A DNA stretch of 64,000 bases. Source: Kitasatospora terrestris. Lineage in GTDB: Bacteria; Actinomycetota; Actinomycetes; Streptomycetales; Streptomycetaceae. The translations under genes were made by a program, and so were the position numbers. Of this stretch, positions 54,993 to 63,797 are shown piece by piece. Where the stretch lies: positions 5,952,001-6,016,000 of the forward strand of contig NZ_BAABIS010000001.1 in NCBI RefSeq assembly GCF_039542905.1, in the 5' to 3' direction. Every line of letters begins with the position of its first letter. Positions within the stretch are counted from its first letter, which is position 1. The notes under the pieces were generated by a model. That model saw nothing but the letters and a program-made list of their open reading frames with translations. It was not told where the DNA came from and made no database searches.

Positions 54993-56280
54993 CAGTGGCA
55001 GCAACGGTAGGAACAGCGGCGGCCAGGGCCGGGGCGGACAGAACAACAGCAGGGGTGGGCAGCAGGGTCGGGGCGGTTCGTCCTACGGGGGCGGCTCGGG
55101 CGGTCGGGGCGGTTCGTCCTACGGCGGCGGCTCCGGCGGTCGGGGCGGCTCGTCCTACGGCGGCGGCTCCGGCGGTCGGGGCGGCTCGTCCTACGGCGGC
55201 GGCTCCGGCGGCCGTGGTGGCTCGTACGGTGGCGGCTCGCGCGGCGGTCAGGGCGGCGGCCAGCCGCGCGACCGGCGTGACGGCGGCCGGGAGTACCCGG
55301 ACCGTCCGCTGCGCCCGGAGGAGCGCCGGTACGACCGTCCCGAGTTCGGCGGCGGCCCGAACGCCACCCCGTCACGGGGTGCGTACGGCGGCCGCAAGCC
55401 CGGACCCGCGCCGCGGCCGCGCCGCGAGGGCCAGGGCGCCCCGGGTGACCCGCGGCGCCAGCCGCAGCGCTCCCGGGAGCTGCAGGCCAAGATCGAGGAC
55501 GCGGTGCTGGCGCGTTACGACAAGCCGGCCGTGAAGACCCCGAAGACCTTCGGCGAGCCCGAGGGCGAGCGCCTGCAGAAGGTGCTGGCCCGCGCGGGCA
55601 TGGGCAGCCGTCGGGCCTGCGAGGAGCTGATCGAGCAGGGCCGGGTCGAGGTCAACGGCGTCCTGGTCACCGAGCAGGGCAAGCGGGTCGACCCGCAGCA
55701 CGACGAGATCAAGGTGGACGGCCTGACCGTCGCCACCCAGTCGTACCTGTTCTTCGCGCTGAACAAGCCGGTCGGCGTGGTCTCCACCATGGAGGACCCC
55801 GAGGGCCGGCAGTGCCTGGGCGACTACGTGACCAACCGGGAGACCCGGCTGTTCCACGTCGGCCGCCTGGACACCGAGACCGAGGGCATCATCCTGCTCA
55901 CCAACCACGGCGAGCTGGCCCACCGCCTCACCCACCCCAAGTACGGCGTGACCAAGACCTACCTGGCCGCCATCACCGGTCCGATCCCGCGCGACCTCGG
56001 CAAGCAGCTGGAGCGCGGCGTGGAGCTGGAGGACGGCTTCGCCCGGGTCGACGACTTCAAGGTGGTCTCCAACCTCGGCAAGAACTACCTGGTCGAGGTG
56101 ACCCTGCACGAGGGCCGCAAGCACATCGTCCGCCGCCTGCTGGCGGAGGTCGGCTTCCCGGTCGACAAGCTGGTGCGCACCCACTTCGGCCCGATCGCCC
56201 TCGGCGACCAGAAGTCGGGCTGGCTGCGCCGCCTCACCAACCCGGAGGTCGGCCAGCTGATGCGCGAGGTCGGCCTGTAG
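54985..56280 (+). CDS. rluB: Pseudouridine synthase RluB with Gly/Arg-repeat N-terminus
   Basis: Makes a pseudouridine in helix 80 of 23S rRNA (RluB/RsuA family); 431 aa, much longer than the usual 240-290. Residues 1-165 are low complexity: about five copies of a 12-residue unit GRGGSSYGGGSG, then RRDRRDGG-type and Pro/Arg stretches. The S4 domain is at 190-245 (RLQKVLARAGMGSRRACEELI). The catalytic Asp lies in HVGRLDTETEGIILL near residue 296. It overlaps scpB, and the scpA-scpB-rluB order is conserved. ATG 54985 is chosen; TTG 54982 abuts it. Confidence 0.93.
   Translation: MRSSGSNGRNSGGQGRGGQNNSRGGQQGRGGSSYGGGSGGRGGSSYGGGSGGRGGSSYGGGSGGRGGSSYGGGSGGRGGSYGGGSRGGQGGGQPRDRRDGGREYPDRPLRPEERRYDRPEFGGGPNATPSRGAYGGRKPGPAPRPRREGQGAPGDPRRQPQRSRELQAKIEDAVLARYDKPAVKTPKTFGEPEGERLQKVLARAGMGSRRACEELIEQGRVEVNGVLVTEQGKRVDPQHDEIKVDGLTVATQSYLFFALNKPVGVVSTMEDPEGRQCLGDYVTNRETRLFHVGRLDTETEGIILLTNHGELAHRLTHPKYGVTKTYLAAITGPIPRDLGKQLERGVELEDGFARVDDFKVVSNLGKNYLVEVTLHEGRKHIVRRLLAEVGFPVDKLVRTHFGPIALGDQKSGWLRRLTNPEVGQLMREVGL
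55066..55250 (+). repeat. 36-bp in-frame repeats in the rluB 5' region
   Basis: About five copies of a 36-bp unit (CGGGGCGGCTCGTCCTACGG core) encode GRGGSSYGGGSG. The third and fourth copies are almost identical at DNA level, a sign of recent duplication. Confidence 0.88.
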
Positions 56281-56292
56281 GTCGGCCTGTAG
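56269..56292 (+). repeat. 12-bp duplication over the rluB stop codon
   Basis: GTCGGCCTGTAG is repeated twice in tandem. The first copy supplies the stop; the second repeats it in frame. Confidence 0.85.
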
Positions 56293-56303
56293 TTCGCAGC
56301 GGC

Positions 56304-56339
56304 CGAGGGCCCCACCGCCGTGCAGCGGTGGGGCCCTCG
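56304..56339 (+). terminator. Terminator after scpA-scpB-rluB
   Basis: A perfect 15-bp stem (56304-56318 with 56325-56339) and 6-nt loop are followed by CGTGTTTT. Confidence 0.85.
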
Positions 56340-56488
56340 ACGTGTTTTACCTGGGTTTTTATGTGAGCCTGGCCGCATGGCCTTGTCAGCACACATCCCG
56401 GTGGCAGAGGATTGCCACCGATGTTCGCTCCGACGCGTGGCGTAAAAGCGCCACGGCGGTCGGGGCCGGGGGTGGGGGAAGGAGCGAG

Positions 56489-57469
56489 GTGCTCGACTCA
56501 TTCGGAGTGCTCGGCCTCGGACGGCCGGACGGGCAGGTGTACGCGGCGCTGGTGGTCGCCCCGCAGTCCACCGCGACCGAGCTGTCCGAGCAGTGCGGCC
56601 TGACGCTCCAACAGAGCCAGGACGCGCTGGACCGGTTGGCCGAGCAGGGCATGGCCACCCGCGCCCCGGTCGACCGCGAGCGCTACCTCGCCGTCGCGCC
56701 GGACGTCGCGATCGGCACCCTGATCGGCCACCGCGAGGCCCAGCTGCGCAGCGCCCGCGCCGAGATGCACCGCCTGATGGACGCCTTCCGCGAGGCGTCC
56801 CGCTACACCGACCCCGCGCACTCCGTCGAGGTGCTGACCGGCGGCGAGGCGATCGCCCAGAGGCTGGAGCACCTGGTCGACACCAGCCAGTACCAGGTGC
56901 GCGGCTTCGACTGCCCGCCGTACGTGATGGACCCGACCGTGCAGCAGCCCCGGCAGCGGGCCAAGCTCAAGTCCGGGGTGCGGATCCGGACCGTCTTCGA
57001 CAAGGAGGCGATCGCCTGGCCGGGGCGCCTGGAGCAGGAGATCCTGGTCGGCGTCGCGGACGGCGAGGAGGCGCGGGTGCGGCCCGTGCTGCCGATGAAG
57101 ATGATGATGTCGGACGACAAGATGGCGATCATCCCGATCTCGGTCGGGGACAGCGTCCTGGACGCGGCGTACGTGATCCACCCGTCCGCGCTGCTGCAGG
57201 CGCTGGACGCGCTGTTCGAGGCCGAGTGGGAGCGGGCGGTGCCGCTGCAGACCGCGCTCGGCGGCGGCACCGAGGGCCCCGAGCCGGAGTCCGACCACCT
57301 CAAGCTGCTCGGCCTGCTGGCCGCCGGGCTGACCGACGAGTCGATCGCCCGCTCGCTCGGCTGGTCCGCGCGCACCACCCAGCGGCGGCTGCAGGGCCTG
57401 ATGCGCGAGCTCGGCTCCACCACCCGCTTCCAGGCGGGCATGGCCGCCCGCGAGCGCGGCTGGATCTAG
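56489..57469 (+). CDS. Transcriptional regulator with TrmB-like N-terminus and LuxR-type HTH
   Basis: A 326-aa regulator. Residues 1-75 are a winged HTH of the TrmB/MarR kind (VYAALVVAPQSTATELSEQCGLTLQQSQDALDRLAEQG). A middle phospholipase-D-like sensor region follows (SVEVLTGGEAIAQRLEHLV... RIRTVFDKEA). The C-terminus has a LuxR-type HTH (LGLLAAGLTDESIARSLGWSARTTQRRLQGLM). The architecture is frequent in streptomycetes. I chose GTG 56489, with AAGGAG 4 nt away, a tight spacing. It is convergent with the DUF952 gene. Targets unknown. Confidence 0.83.
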   Translation: MLDSFGVLGLGRPDGQVYAALVVAPQSTATELSEQCGLTLQQSQDALDRLAEQGMATRAPVDRERYLAVAPDVAIGTLIGHREAQLRSARAEMHRLMDAFREASRYTDPAHSVEVLTGGEAIAQRLEHLVDTSQYQVRGFDCPPYVMDPTVQQPRQRAKLKSGVRIRTVFDKEAIAWPGRLEQEILVGVADGEEARVRPVLPMKMMMSDDKMAIIPISVGDSVLDAAYVIHPSALLQALDALFEAEWERAVPLQTALGGGTEGPEPESDHLKLLGLLAAGLTDESIARSLGWSARTTQRRLQGLMRELGSTTRFQAGMAARERGWI

Positions 57470-57481
57470 CACCTCCCGTTT

Positions 57482-57518
57482 CGCCCGGCGCCGCCTCCTG
57501 CGGGCGGCGGGCCGGGCG
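57482..57518. terminator. Bidirectional hairpin, regulator/DUF952 genes
   Basis: A GC-only stem of 14 bp with a 2-nt bulge (57482-57495 with 57503-57518) lies between convergent genes. Confidence 0.55.
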
Positions 57519-57541
57519 GTGGCGGGGCGGTGGCGGGCCGG

Positions 57542-57904
57542 TCAGCTCCAGGGCCGCAGGGTGGCCCAGCGGCCGTCCTGACCGCGGTCCAGCTTCTCCA
57601 GGCCGACCACGGCGGTGCGGTTGAGCCGGCCGTAGATGTGCGGGAAGAGCACGCCCGGCGTGGCGCCGGGCGGCGGCCCGCCGGCCGCCGCCTCCCACTT
57701 CACCATCGGCTCGACCAGGCCCTCCTCGATCAGCAGGACCATCAGCGGGTCCGGCGTGTTCGTGAAGAACGCGTTGGCCACGGCCAGCGCCGTCTGCTCG
57801 TCCGCCGAGCAGTGGATGAACCCGTCGGTGAGCAGCGAGGCGGCGGTGTACGGGCGGCCCGGGTCGCGGAGCCAGTCGTCCAGCGGAGCGAGATGGTAGA
57901 TCAT
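57542..57904 (-). CDS. DUF952 family protein
   Basis: A 120-aa protein that matches DUF952: opening IYHLAPLDDWL, then DGFIHCSADEQTALAVANAFF, LIEEGLVEPMVKWE, and FPHIYGRLNRTAVVG. Length is normal. A TACAAA box on the minus strand ends 7 nt before the ATG, and AAGAG also lies in that gap, so the mRNA may be leaderless or very short-led. DUF952 has a glutathione-S-transferase-unrelated ADP-ribosyltransferase-like fold in structural predictions; the function is not established. Confidence 0.87.
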   Translation of the reverse strand: MIYHLAPLDDWLRDPGRPYTAASLLTDGFIHCSADEQTALAVANAFFTNTPDPLMVLLIEEGLVEPMVKWEAAAGGPPPGATPGVLFPHIYGRLNRTAVVGLEKLDRGQDGRWATLRPWS

Positions 57905-57941
57905 GTCTCTTTTGTACCGGAGTTGACGGGCTGACGGACGG

Positions 57942-59528
57942 TCACAGCCCGGCGACCTTGCCCGAGGCGGACACCTCGTACACCAGGGTCACCGTGCGGC
58001 GCCCGCCCGGCGGCAGCGCGACGTCCCAGCGGACCACGCCCTCGGCGTCCAGCTCGTCCGGCACGGGTGAGCAGGACTCCTTGCGCAGCCTGACCTCCAC
58101 CGCGGAGACCTCGGAGACCGGGATCCGCTCCCGCAGGGTCACCAGGCGCTCGTCGTGCTCGTCCGGGCCGGAGAAGCGCGACAGGTGCAGCCGGACCGTC
58201 CGGGTGACCACGGTGCGCTGGGTCAGCCCGGCCGAGTCGCGGCTCTCCTCGGTCTCCCGGACCACCCGGTAGCCGTCGGTGGAGCCGAACGCCAGCTCCG
58301 CCGGGGCGCCCGGCGCGGTGAATGCCAGCTCCGCCCGGCCGGTGAAGCCGCTGCCCTGCACCAGGTCCACCGGACCGGCCAGCAGCGCGTGCCCCGAGGC
58401 GTTGGTGAACCGGACCACCCGGGTGACCAGCGGCGACAGCTCCGGCGCGCAGACGAACTCGCTGCCCGCCGGGGCGGCGAAGTCGCTCAGCGGCACCCGG
58501 TGGGCCCGCCCGTCACCGGGCACCGACGCCGGATCCGCGGCGCGCAGCACCCGCACCTCGCCGCCGTCGTCCACCCCCGGCAGGCCGGTCGACCCGCCGG
58601 TGCCGGCGGGCCCGGTGTCCGAGATGACCTCCTCGCGCAGCTCCACCTCGACCGTGCGGCGCTCCTCGGCGGAGCGCTCGCGCAGCGTGAGACGGTCCTC
58701 GGTCAGCCGGGGCGGCTCACCGGCCAGCGCCGAGCGGGCCGTCGACAGCGTCAGCCGCACGCCCGACCAGTCCTCGCCGGTGCGCTGCCACACCATCGCG
58801 TCGGTCTCCAGCCGCAGCGTGCCGCCGTCCAGCGTCGCCCGGTACGCGGGGCGCCACAGCGCGCACGGAGTCAGGTGCTCCACCCGCAGGCGGGCCGGAC
58901 CGGCGGCCGACGCGTCCACCGTCAGCTCGACGTACGCGGTCAGCTCGGCCGGCTCCTCCTCCGCCTCGTCCAGCGCGGCCTCCGCCTCCGCCAGCTCGGC
59001 CGCCAGCCGGGCCAGCCGGGCGCGGACGGCCCGCACCTGCTCGCCGTACGACTCGCGCTCGGCGTCCACCCGGTCCAGCTCGCGCGTCCAGCGGGCGTGC
59101 TCCACCTCGCCGCGGCCGGCGCCCTCGCCGATCTCCCGCAGCAGATCGGCGGCGAGCTGCGCGAGCAGCGCGAGGCGCGCCTCCAGGCGCTCGCGGTGGC
59201 GGGTCGCGGTGAGCTGCTCCTGCTCCAGGTCGTGGATCCGGTGGCGCAGCGGCGAGTCGTCGGCGGTCGGCGGCAGCGGGGCGCGCGGGGACCAGCTGCG
59301 GACGACCCGGGCGTCCAGCACGGTGGCGGTGCCCCGGGTGCTCTCCGTAGGGGTCAGCTCGGCGCGCAGCGAGCGGTCCACGGCCAGCGCGGTGACCGGG
59401 CCGAGGCGCAGCCGGTGGACGCCGGCCGCCAGGTCGAGGACGGTCGCGCGTTCCACCAGCGCGCGGTCCTCCAGACAGGTGACGGCGGTGACCGGCAGCG
59501 GGATCGCCGAAGCGGGCGTGTCGTTCAT
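57942..59528 (-). CDS. DUF4139/DUF4140 protein (MuiA-like), short paralogue
   Basis: A 528-aa protein. The N-terminal DUF4140 part (TAVTCLEDRALVERATVLDLAAG) precedes a coiled coil at residues 90-195 (LEQEQLTATRHRERLEARLALL, LAAELAEAEAALDEAEEE). The C-terminal DUF4139 beta-rich domain follows from residue 215 (PCALWRPAYRATLDGGTLRLE; FTNASGHALLAGPVDLV; LRERIPVSEVSAVEV). It has no signal peptide. It starts 3 bp after the stop of the longer paralogue, so the two are co-transcribed. Members include the mucoidy inhibitor MuiA; the function is unproven. Confidence 0.87.
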   Translation of the reverse strand: MNDTPASAIPLPVTAVTCLEDRALVERATVLDLAAGVHRLRLGPVTALAVDRSLRAELTPTESTRGTATVLDARVVRSWSPRAPLPPTADDSPLRHRIHDLEQEQLTATRHRERLEARLALLAQLAADLLREIGEGAGRGEVEHARWTRELDRVDAERESYGEQVRAVRARLARLAAELAEAEAALDEAEEEPAELTAYVELTVDASAAGPARLRVEHLTPCALWRPAYRATLDGGTLRLETDAMVWQRTGEDWSGVRLTLSTARSALAGEPPRLTEDRLTLRERSAEERRTVEVELREEVISDTGPAGTGGSTGLPGVDDGGEVRVLRAADPASVPGDGRAHRVPLSDFAAPAGSEFVCAPELSPLVTRVVRFTNASGHALLAGPVDLVQGSGFTGRAELAFTAPGAPAELAFGSTDGYRVVRETEESRDSAGLTQRTVVTRTVRLHLSRFSGPDEHDERLVTLRERIPVSEVSAVEVRLRKESCSPVPDELDAEGVVRWDVALPPGGRRTVTLVYEVSASGKVAGL

Positions 59529-59531
59529 GGT

Positions 59532-61739
59532 TCAGCTCCTCCGGTTGCCGCCGACCAGGGCCTTGCCGGCCGGAATGCGGATCTCGTAGCCGCCGTCCAG
59601 CACGGCGGAGCCGCCCGCGGGCAGCTCCACCCGGCGGACGCGGGTCGACGGCGGATTGCCCGCCGGGTCGTTCACGGTGTCCGGGTCGGGCGGCGACCAG
59701 CCGGGCCGCTCCTCGATCCGGACGTCCGACTCGGAACTGACCGGGACGCGCTCGCGCACCTCGACCAGCGCCGGCCGCGCCAGGTTGTTGACCAGCTCGA
59801 TCCGGACCCGGTGGTCCAGCACGGTGGTCGAGTTGAGCATCCCCGCGGACGACTCGCGCAGCTCGGTGCGGCGGGCCACCCGGATGCCCTCCGCCTGCCC
59901 CAGGCCCACCTCGCGGGTCGCGCCCGGGGCGAGCGTCGGCAGCGCGGCGGTCAGCAGGAAGTCGCCGTCCACGGTCACCTCGACCGGGCCGGCGAGCAGC
60001 GCGTGCCCGGTCGAGTTGGACAGCACCAGCGTCGCGTACACCGCCTCCTCCACGGACGGCACGCACACGTACTCGGTGCGCAGGCCCACCGGGAGCTCCG
60101 CCACCGTGACGGTGTGCCAGGTGCCGTCCGACGGGATGTCCGCCGGCGCGGCGGCGTCGTACCGGTAGTCGAAGGAACCCGCCGAGGTGCGCGGGCTGAC
60201 CGCGCGGGCCGGCAGCGGCAGCGACTGGTGCAGGGCGTTCGCCTGGCGCAGCGCCTCGTCCTCCGCCGGGTCCGCCTTCGCGTCGGCGAGCAGGCGGCCG
60301 CGGTCCGCGGCCGACCGGTCGGGGCCGACGAGGGTGAGCGCGGCGTAGTCCAGCTGGGCGGTGCTGGGGTGCGGGCCGCTCGTTGGGGCCTCCGCGGCCG
60401 CGCCCGGCCCCCCTCCGCCGGGTGCTGCCGGGCCCGACGGCGCGGGCGGGGCGGCTGCTGCGGCGAAACCGGCCGGGGCGGCGAGCGTCGGCGCGGAGCG
60501 GGTGCGGCCGCCCGGGCGGGCGCTGCGCGTCACCTCCGGGGCGGCACCGCTCGGAGCCGGCGGCGGGCCGGCGAACGCGGCCGGGGCCGGGGCGATCTGC
60601 GGCGGCGGCGCGGGCATCGGCATCGGCGCAGGCAGCGCGCCGCCCGCGGTGTCGCCGAGGAACTCCGGGCTGTCGAAACCCGGGGCCGCGTAGCCCGGGC
60701 TGCCGTACGCCCCGGTGCCGTACCCGGTGCCGCCGTACCCCGCCGGGGCGCCGTACGGCTGTGGCTGCGGGGGCGGCGGAGGGGTCGCCCGGCGGGGCCG
60801 GGCCGGGCGGGCCGGGGCCGACTTCGCGGCCGCGTCCCAGCCCGCGAACAGGTCCGCGAGGCCCGGCGGCGGCTCGCGCCACCCCGACGGCGCGGGCGCC
60901 GGCTGACGGCGGCCGATCCGCACCGACCGCAGGCGCGGCAGCTCGGTACGGCGCGCCACATCCGCGGTGGACAGCGCAAGCCGCACCGACGACCAGTCCT
61001 CGCCCGTCAACTGCGCCACCGACGCGCACAGCACCAGGTGGCCCTCCGCCTCGCCGCGCCGGTGCGACAACCGGTACGACGGCACCCAGCGGGCACCCGG
61101 CACCACGTACTCCAGCTCCAGGACCACCTCGCCGGCGCCGGCCCCCGCGACCGTGAGCGCCGCCACCGAACCCGACGCCAGCGCGCCGCTCGGGCCCGCC
61201 GTCGACGCGCGGGCCAGCTCGTCCTCGGCGACCGCGAGGGCGTGGCCGGCCAGGCGCAACTCCTCGTCCAGCTCGGTGAGACGGGCGTGCAGCGCGGTCA
61301 GCCGGGCCTCCACGAAATCGGCCAGGTCCAGCCACGCCTCGGCGGGCGTGCGACGGTGCGGCTCGTCCTCGCGGCGCGGCGGGGGCGACGGGCGGAGCGT
61401 CGCCACCTCGTCGATCCGGGCGCGATGACGGCTCCGCCGCTCCGAGAGCGCCTCGTACTCCTCGCGCAGCGCCTCCACCCGGGTCCGCAGTTCCGGCAGC
61501 TCCCGCGCCGTCGCCGGCCGGGCCTCCGTCTCCACCCGCGCCTCGGTCACCCGGCCGCCGCCGTCGACCACCCGGGCCCGCAGCGTCCCCGCCCCGAGCA
61601 CCCGCGGCAGACCCGACACCCGCACCCGGCCGTCCGCCGGCACCACGCCCGCCGTCCGCCGCCGGCACACCGCACCGACCGCATGGACGACCACCGACTC
61701 CAGACTCGACTCCCACACCCGCGAACGCTCCGCCGCCAC
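59532..61739 (-). CDS. DUF4139/DUF4140 protein (MuiA-like), long paralogue
   Basis: A 735-aa protein with the same plan as its downstream neighbour: DUF4140 at residues 10-75, coiled coil at 80-190, DUF4139 from about 210 to the end (STGHALLAGPVEV; VRERVPVSSESDV). Residues about 285-470 are a large disordered insert, Pro/Ala/Gly/Tyr rich (YGGTGYGTGAYGSPGY). I chose GTG 61739, with GAAGGGGG 8-15 nt upstream on the minus strand. It forms a two-gene operon with the shorter paralogue. Adjacent paralogues suggest a hetero-oligomer. Function unknown. Confidence 0.85.
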   Translation of the reverse strand: MAAERSRVWESSLESVVVHAVGAVCRRRTAGVVPADGRVRVSGLPRVLGAGTLRARVVDGGGRVTEARVETEARPATARELPELRTRVEALREEYEALSERRSRHRARIDEVATLRPSPPPRREDEPHRRTPAEAWLDLADFVEARLTALHARLTELDEELRLAGHALAVAEDELARASTAGPSGALASGSVAALTVAGAGAGEVVLELEYVVPGARWVPSYRLSHRRGEAEGHLVLCASVAQLTGEDWSSVRLALSTADVARRTELPRLRSVRIGRRQPAPAPSGWREPPPGLADLFAGWDAAAKSAPARPARPRRATPPPPPQPQPYGAPAGYGGTGYGTGAYGSPGYAAPGFDSPEFLGDTAGGALPAPMPMPAPPPQIAPAPAAFAGPPPAPSGAAPEVTRSARPGGRTRSAPTLAAPAGFAAAAAPPAPSGPAAPGGGGPGAAAEAPTSGPHPSTAQLDYAALTLVGPDRSAADRGRLLADAKADPAEDEALRQANALHQSLPLPARAVSPRTSAGSFDYRYDAAAPADIPSDGTWHTVTVAELPVGLRTEYVCVPSVEEAVYATLVLSNSTGHALLAGPVEVTVDGDFLLTAALPTLAPGATREVGLGQAEGIRVARRTELRESSAGMLNSTTVLDHRVRIELVNNLARPALVEVRERVPVSSESDVRIEERPGWSPPDPDTVNDPAGNPPSTRVRRVELPAGGSAVLDGGYEIRIPAGKALVGGNRRS

Positions 61740-61940
61740 CCGCCGTACCCCCTTCGTCAGAACCCCGGCCCGGGCGCCCAGTCTGCACCCGCAGCCCGCC
61801 CCCCGACCGGGATTTCCACCTGCGCGTCGGTGTACCGGACGTCCCCCGCCACCCCCCGGTTCCGGCCCGCCGACGGTAGGACGACGAAGCACCCGCGAGC
61901 CGCCGCGTCCGGGCCCGGAAGCTCTCGCGCTGCGCGAGCC

Positions 61941-62290
61941 GCCGCGCCTGCGGCGGGCTTTGCGCCGCGCGCGGCGTTGCGCCTGCGGCGGGCAAGGGAC
62001 GCCTGCGGCGGGCTCGCTGTGCTCAGCCCCGGATGTCCACCGCGATCACGCGACTTCGGCCTCCGGCGGGAAGTCGAACGTGCCCCCGGGGCTCGCGCCT
62101 GCGGCGGGCTTTGCGTTGCGCGCGGCGTTGCGCCTGCGGCGGGCTCGCTGTGCTCGGCCCTGGATGTCCACCGCGATCATGCGACTTCGGCCTCCGGCGG
62201 GAAGCCGAACGTGCCCCCGGGGCTCGCGCCTGCGGCGGGCTCTGCGCTGCGCGCGCGGCGTTGCGCCTGCGACGGGTTTTCCGGGTTCCG
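61941..62290. repeat. About 2.5 copies of a 131-bp tandem repeat
   Basis: CGCCTGCGGCGGGCT starts units at about 61945, 62096 and 62227. GGATGTCCACCGCGATCA recurs at 62031 and 62162, exactly 131 bp apart. Each unit contains CGACTTCGGCCTCCGGCGGGAAG, split by a few changes, and GTGCCCCCGGGGCTCGCG. The first unit has a 20-bp extra CGCCTGCGGCGGGC block. The 823-bp gap 61740-62562 between the DUF4139 operon and tyrA holds this array and no gene. A further CGCCTGCGGCGGGC-like copy lies near 62382. Confidence 0.88.
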
Positions 62291-62562
62291 CGAAGCCGCC
62301 CAGCCGGTTGCGGCACGCGTTGCACGTTGCGCGGCACGCCTCCGAGCGCTCCGGCGGGCCGTCGCCCGGTGCGTGGGACCGCCTGCGGCGGGCTTCGGCG
62401 GGGTGGTGCGTGCGGGCTGCCGGGCTGGGTGTCGGGTCGGGTGGTGCTCCGTGGCCGTCCCGGCCGGGGGCGTCCGGGGGGCGGACGGGCGGCGACCCGG
62501 GGGTGGGATGTGCGAGAGGATGGGGCAGCAGTAGCCCGTCGTGTCAGGAGATCCAGCAAGCC

Positions 62563-63648
62563 ATGCGCACTGTCGCCGTCGTCGGCACCGGTCTGATCGG
62601 CACGTCCGCCGCGCTCGCGCTCACCCGGCGCGGGCTGACCGTCCACCTGGAGGACGCCGACCCGGACGCCGCGCGGACGGCGGCGTCGCTCGGGGCGGGC
62701 GTCACGGAGCCGGCCGAGGGGCCGGTGGACCTGGCGATCGTCGCGGTGCCGCCGGCGCTGGTGGGGAAGGTGCTCGCGGACTGCCAGCGGCGCGGCCTGG
62801 CCCGCTGCTACACGGACGTGGCGAGCGTGAAGGCGGGCCCGCGCGCGGAGGTCGCCGCGCTGGGGCTGGACACCGCGCACTACATCGGCGGCCACCCCAT
62901 GGCGGGCCGGGAGCGGTCCGGCCCGCTGGCCGCCCGCGCGGACCTGTTCGAGGGCCGCCCGTGGGTGCTCACGCCCACCCCCGACACCGACACCGAGACG
63001 CTGAACGCGGCGCTGGAGCTGGTGGCCCTGTGCGGGGCGATGCCGATCGTGATGGACGCGGCCGCGCACGACCGCGCCGTGGCGCTGGTCTCGCACGCCC
63101 CCCAGCTGCTGTCCTCGCTGGTCGCCGCCCGGCTGGAGAACGCGGACGAGACGGCGATAAGGCTGTCCGGCCAGGGCGTGCGGGACGTCACCAGGATCGC
63201 CGCGTCCAGCCCCGGGATGTGGGTGGACATCCTGTCGGCGAACGCCGGCGTCGTGGCGGACATCCTGGAGGAGGTCGCCGTCGACCTGGGCGAGACGGTG
63301 ACCGCGCTGCGCGCCCTGCAGGCGTCCGACGAGGGCGAGCGGCGGGCGGGCGCGGCCGGGATCGAGGCGGTGATGCGGCGCGGCAACACCGGCCAGTCGC
63401 GGATCCCGGGCAAGCACGGCGCCCCGCCGACCCGGTACGAGACGGTCACCGTGGTGCTCGGCGACCAGCCGGGCGAGCTGGGCCGGCTGTTCGGCGAGGT
63501 CGGCGCGCTCGGGGTGAACATCGAGGACGTCACGATCGAGCACTCGACCGGCCAGCAGGTCGGCCACGTGCAGCTCGCGGTCGCGGCCGGCGTGGTCAAG
63601 CCGCTGGTCACCGGCCTGCGCGAGCGCGGCTGGGCGGTGCGGGACTGA
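62563..63648 (+). CDS. tyrA: Prephenate dehydrogenase with C-terminal ACT domain
   Basis: Oxidative decarboxylation of prephenate to 4-hydroxyphenylpyruvate in tyrosine synthesis; 361 aa. The NAD fold starts with VAVVGTGLIGTSAALAL. YIGGHPMAGRERSGP near residue 108 is the substrate signature, and the catalytic His region is ALVSHAPQLLSS near 180. An ACT domain (TVVLGDQPGELGRLFGEVGALGVNIEDV) at residues 290-355 should sense tyrosine or another amino acid. TCAGGAG precedes the ATG by about 11 nt. The place next to cmk is usual in streptomycetes. Confidence 0.92.
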   Translation: MRTVAVVGTGLIGTSAALALTRRGLTVHLEDADPDAARTAASLGAGVTEPAEGPVDLAIVAVPPALVGKVLADCQRRGLARCYTDVASVKAGPRAEVAALGLDTAHYIGGHPMAGRERSGPLAARADLFEGRPWVLTPTPDTDTETLNAALELVALCGAMPIVMDAAAHDRAVALVSHAPQLLSSLVAARLENADETAIRLSGQGVRDVTRIAASSPGMWVDILSANAGVVADILEEVAVDLGETVTALRALQASDEGERRAGAAGIEAVMRRGNTGQSRIPGKHGAPPTRYETVTVVLGDQPGELGRLFGEVGALGVNIEDVTIEHSTGQQVGHVQLAVAAGVVKPLVTGLRERGWAVRD

Positions 63649-63668
63649 GGGCTGCGCCCACGGCGACG

Positions 63669-63688
63669 TGGACCGGCACGCCGGTCCA
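63669..63688 (+). terminator. Hairpin after tyrA
   Basis: TGGACCGG and CCGGTCCA form an 8-bp stem with a 4-nt loop, followed by TTAACCTT. Confidence 0.5.
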
Positions 63689-63797
63689 TTAACCTTGAGT
63701 GGGACATCCCCGATTTTTCCGCGCCGAGCACCACCGCACGACGGTGCGCCCAGCACCGCGTGCAGCACAGCGCGTACAGCACAGAGAGGTTCGCCCC

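Noticed and set aside
58155..62534. 1459-codon plus-strand frame
   Set aside because: It is antisense to the two DUF4139 genes, which have domains, coupled starts and a ribosome site.
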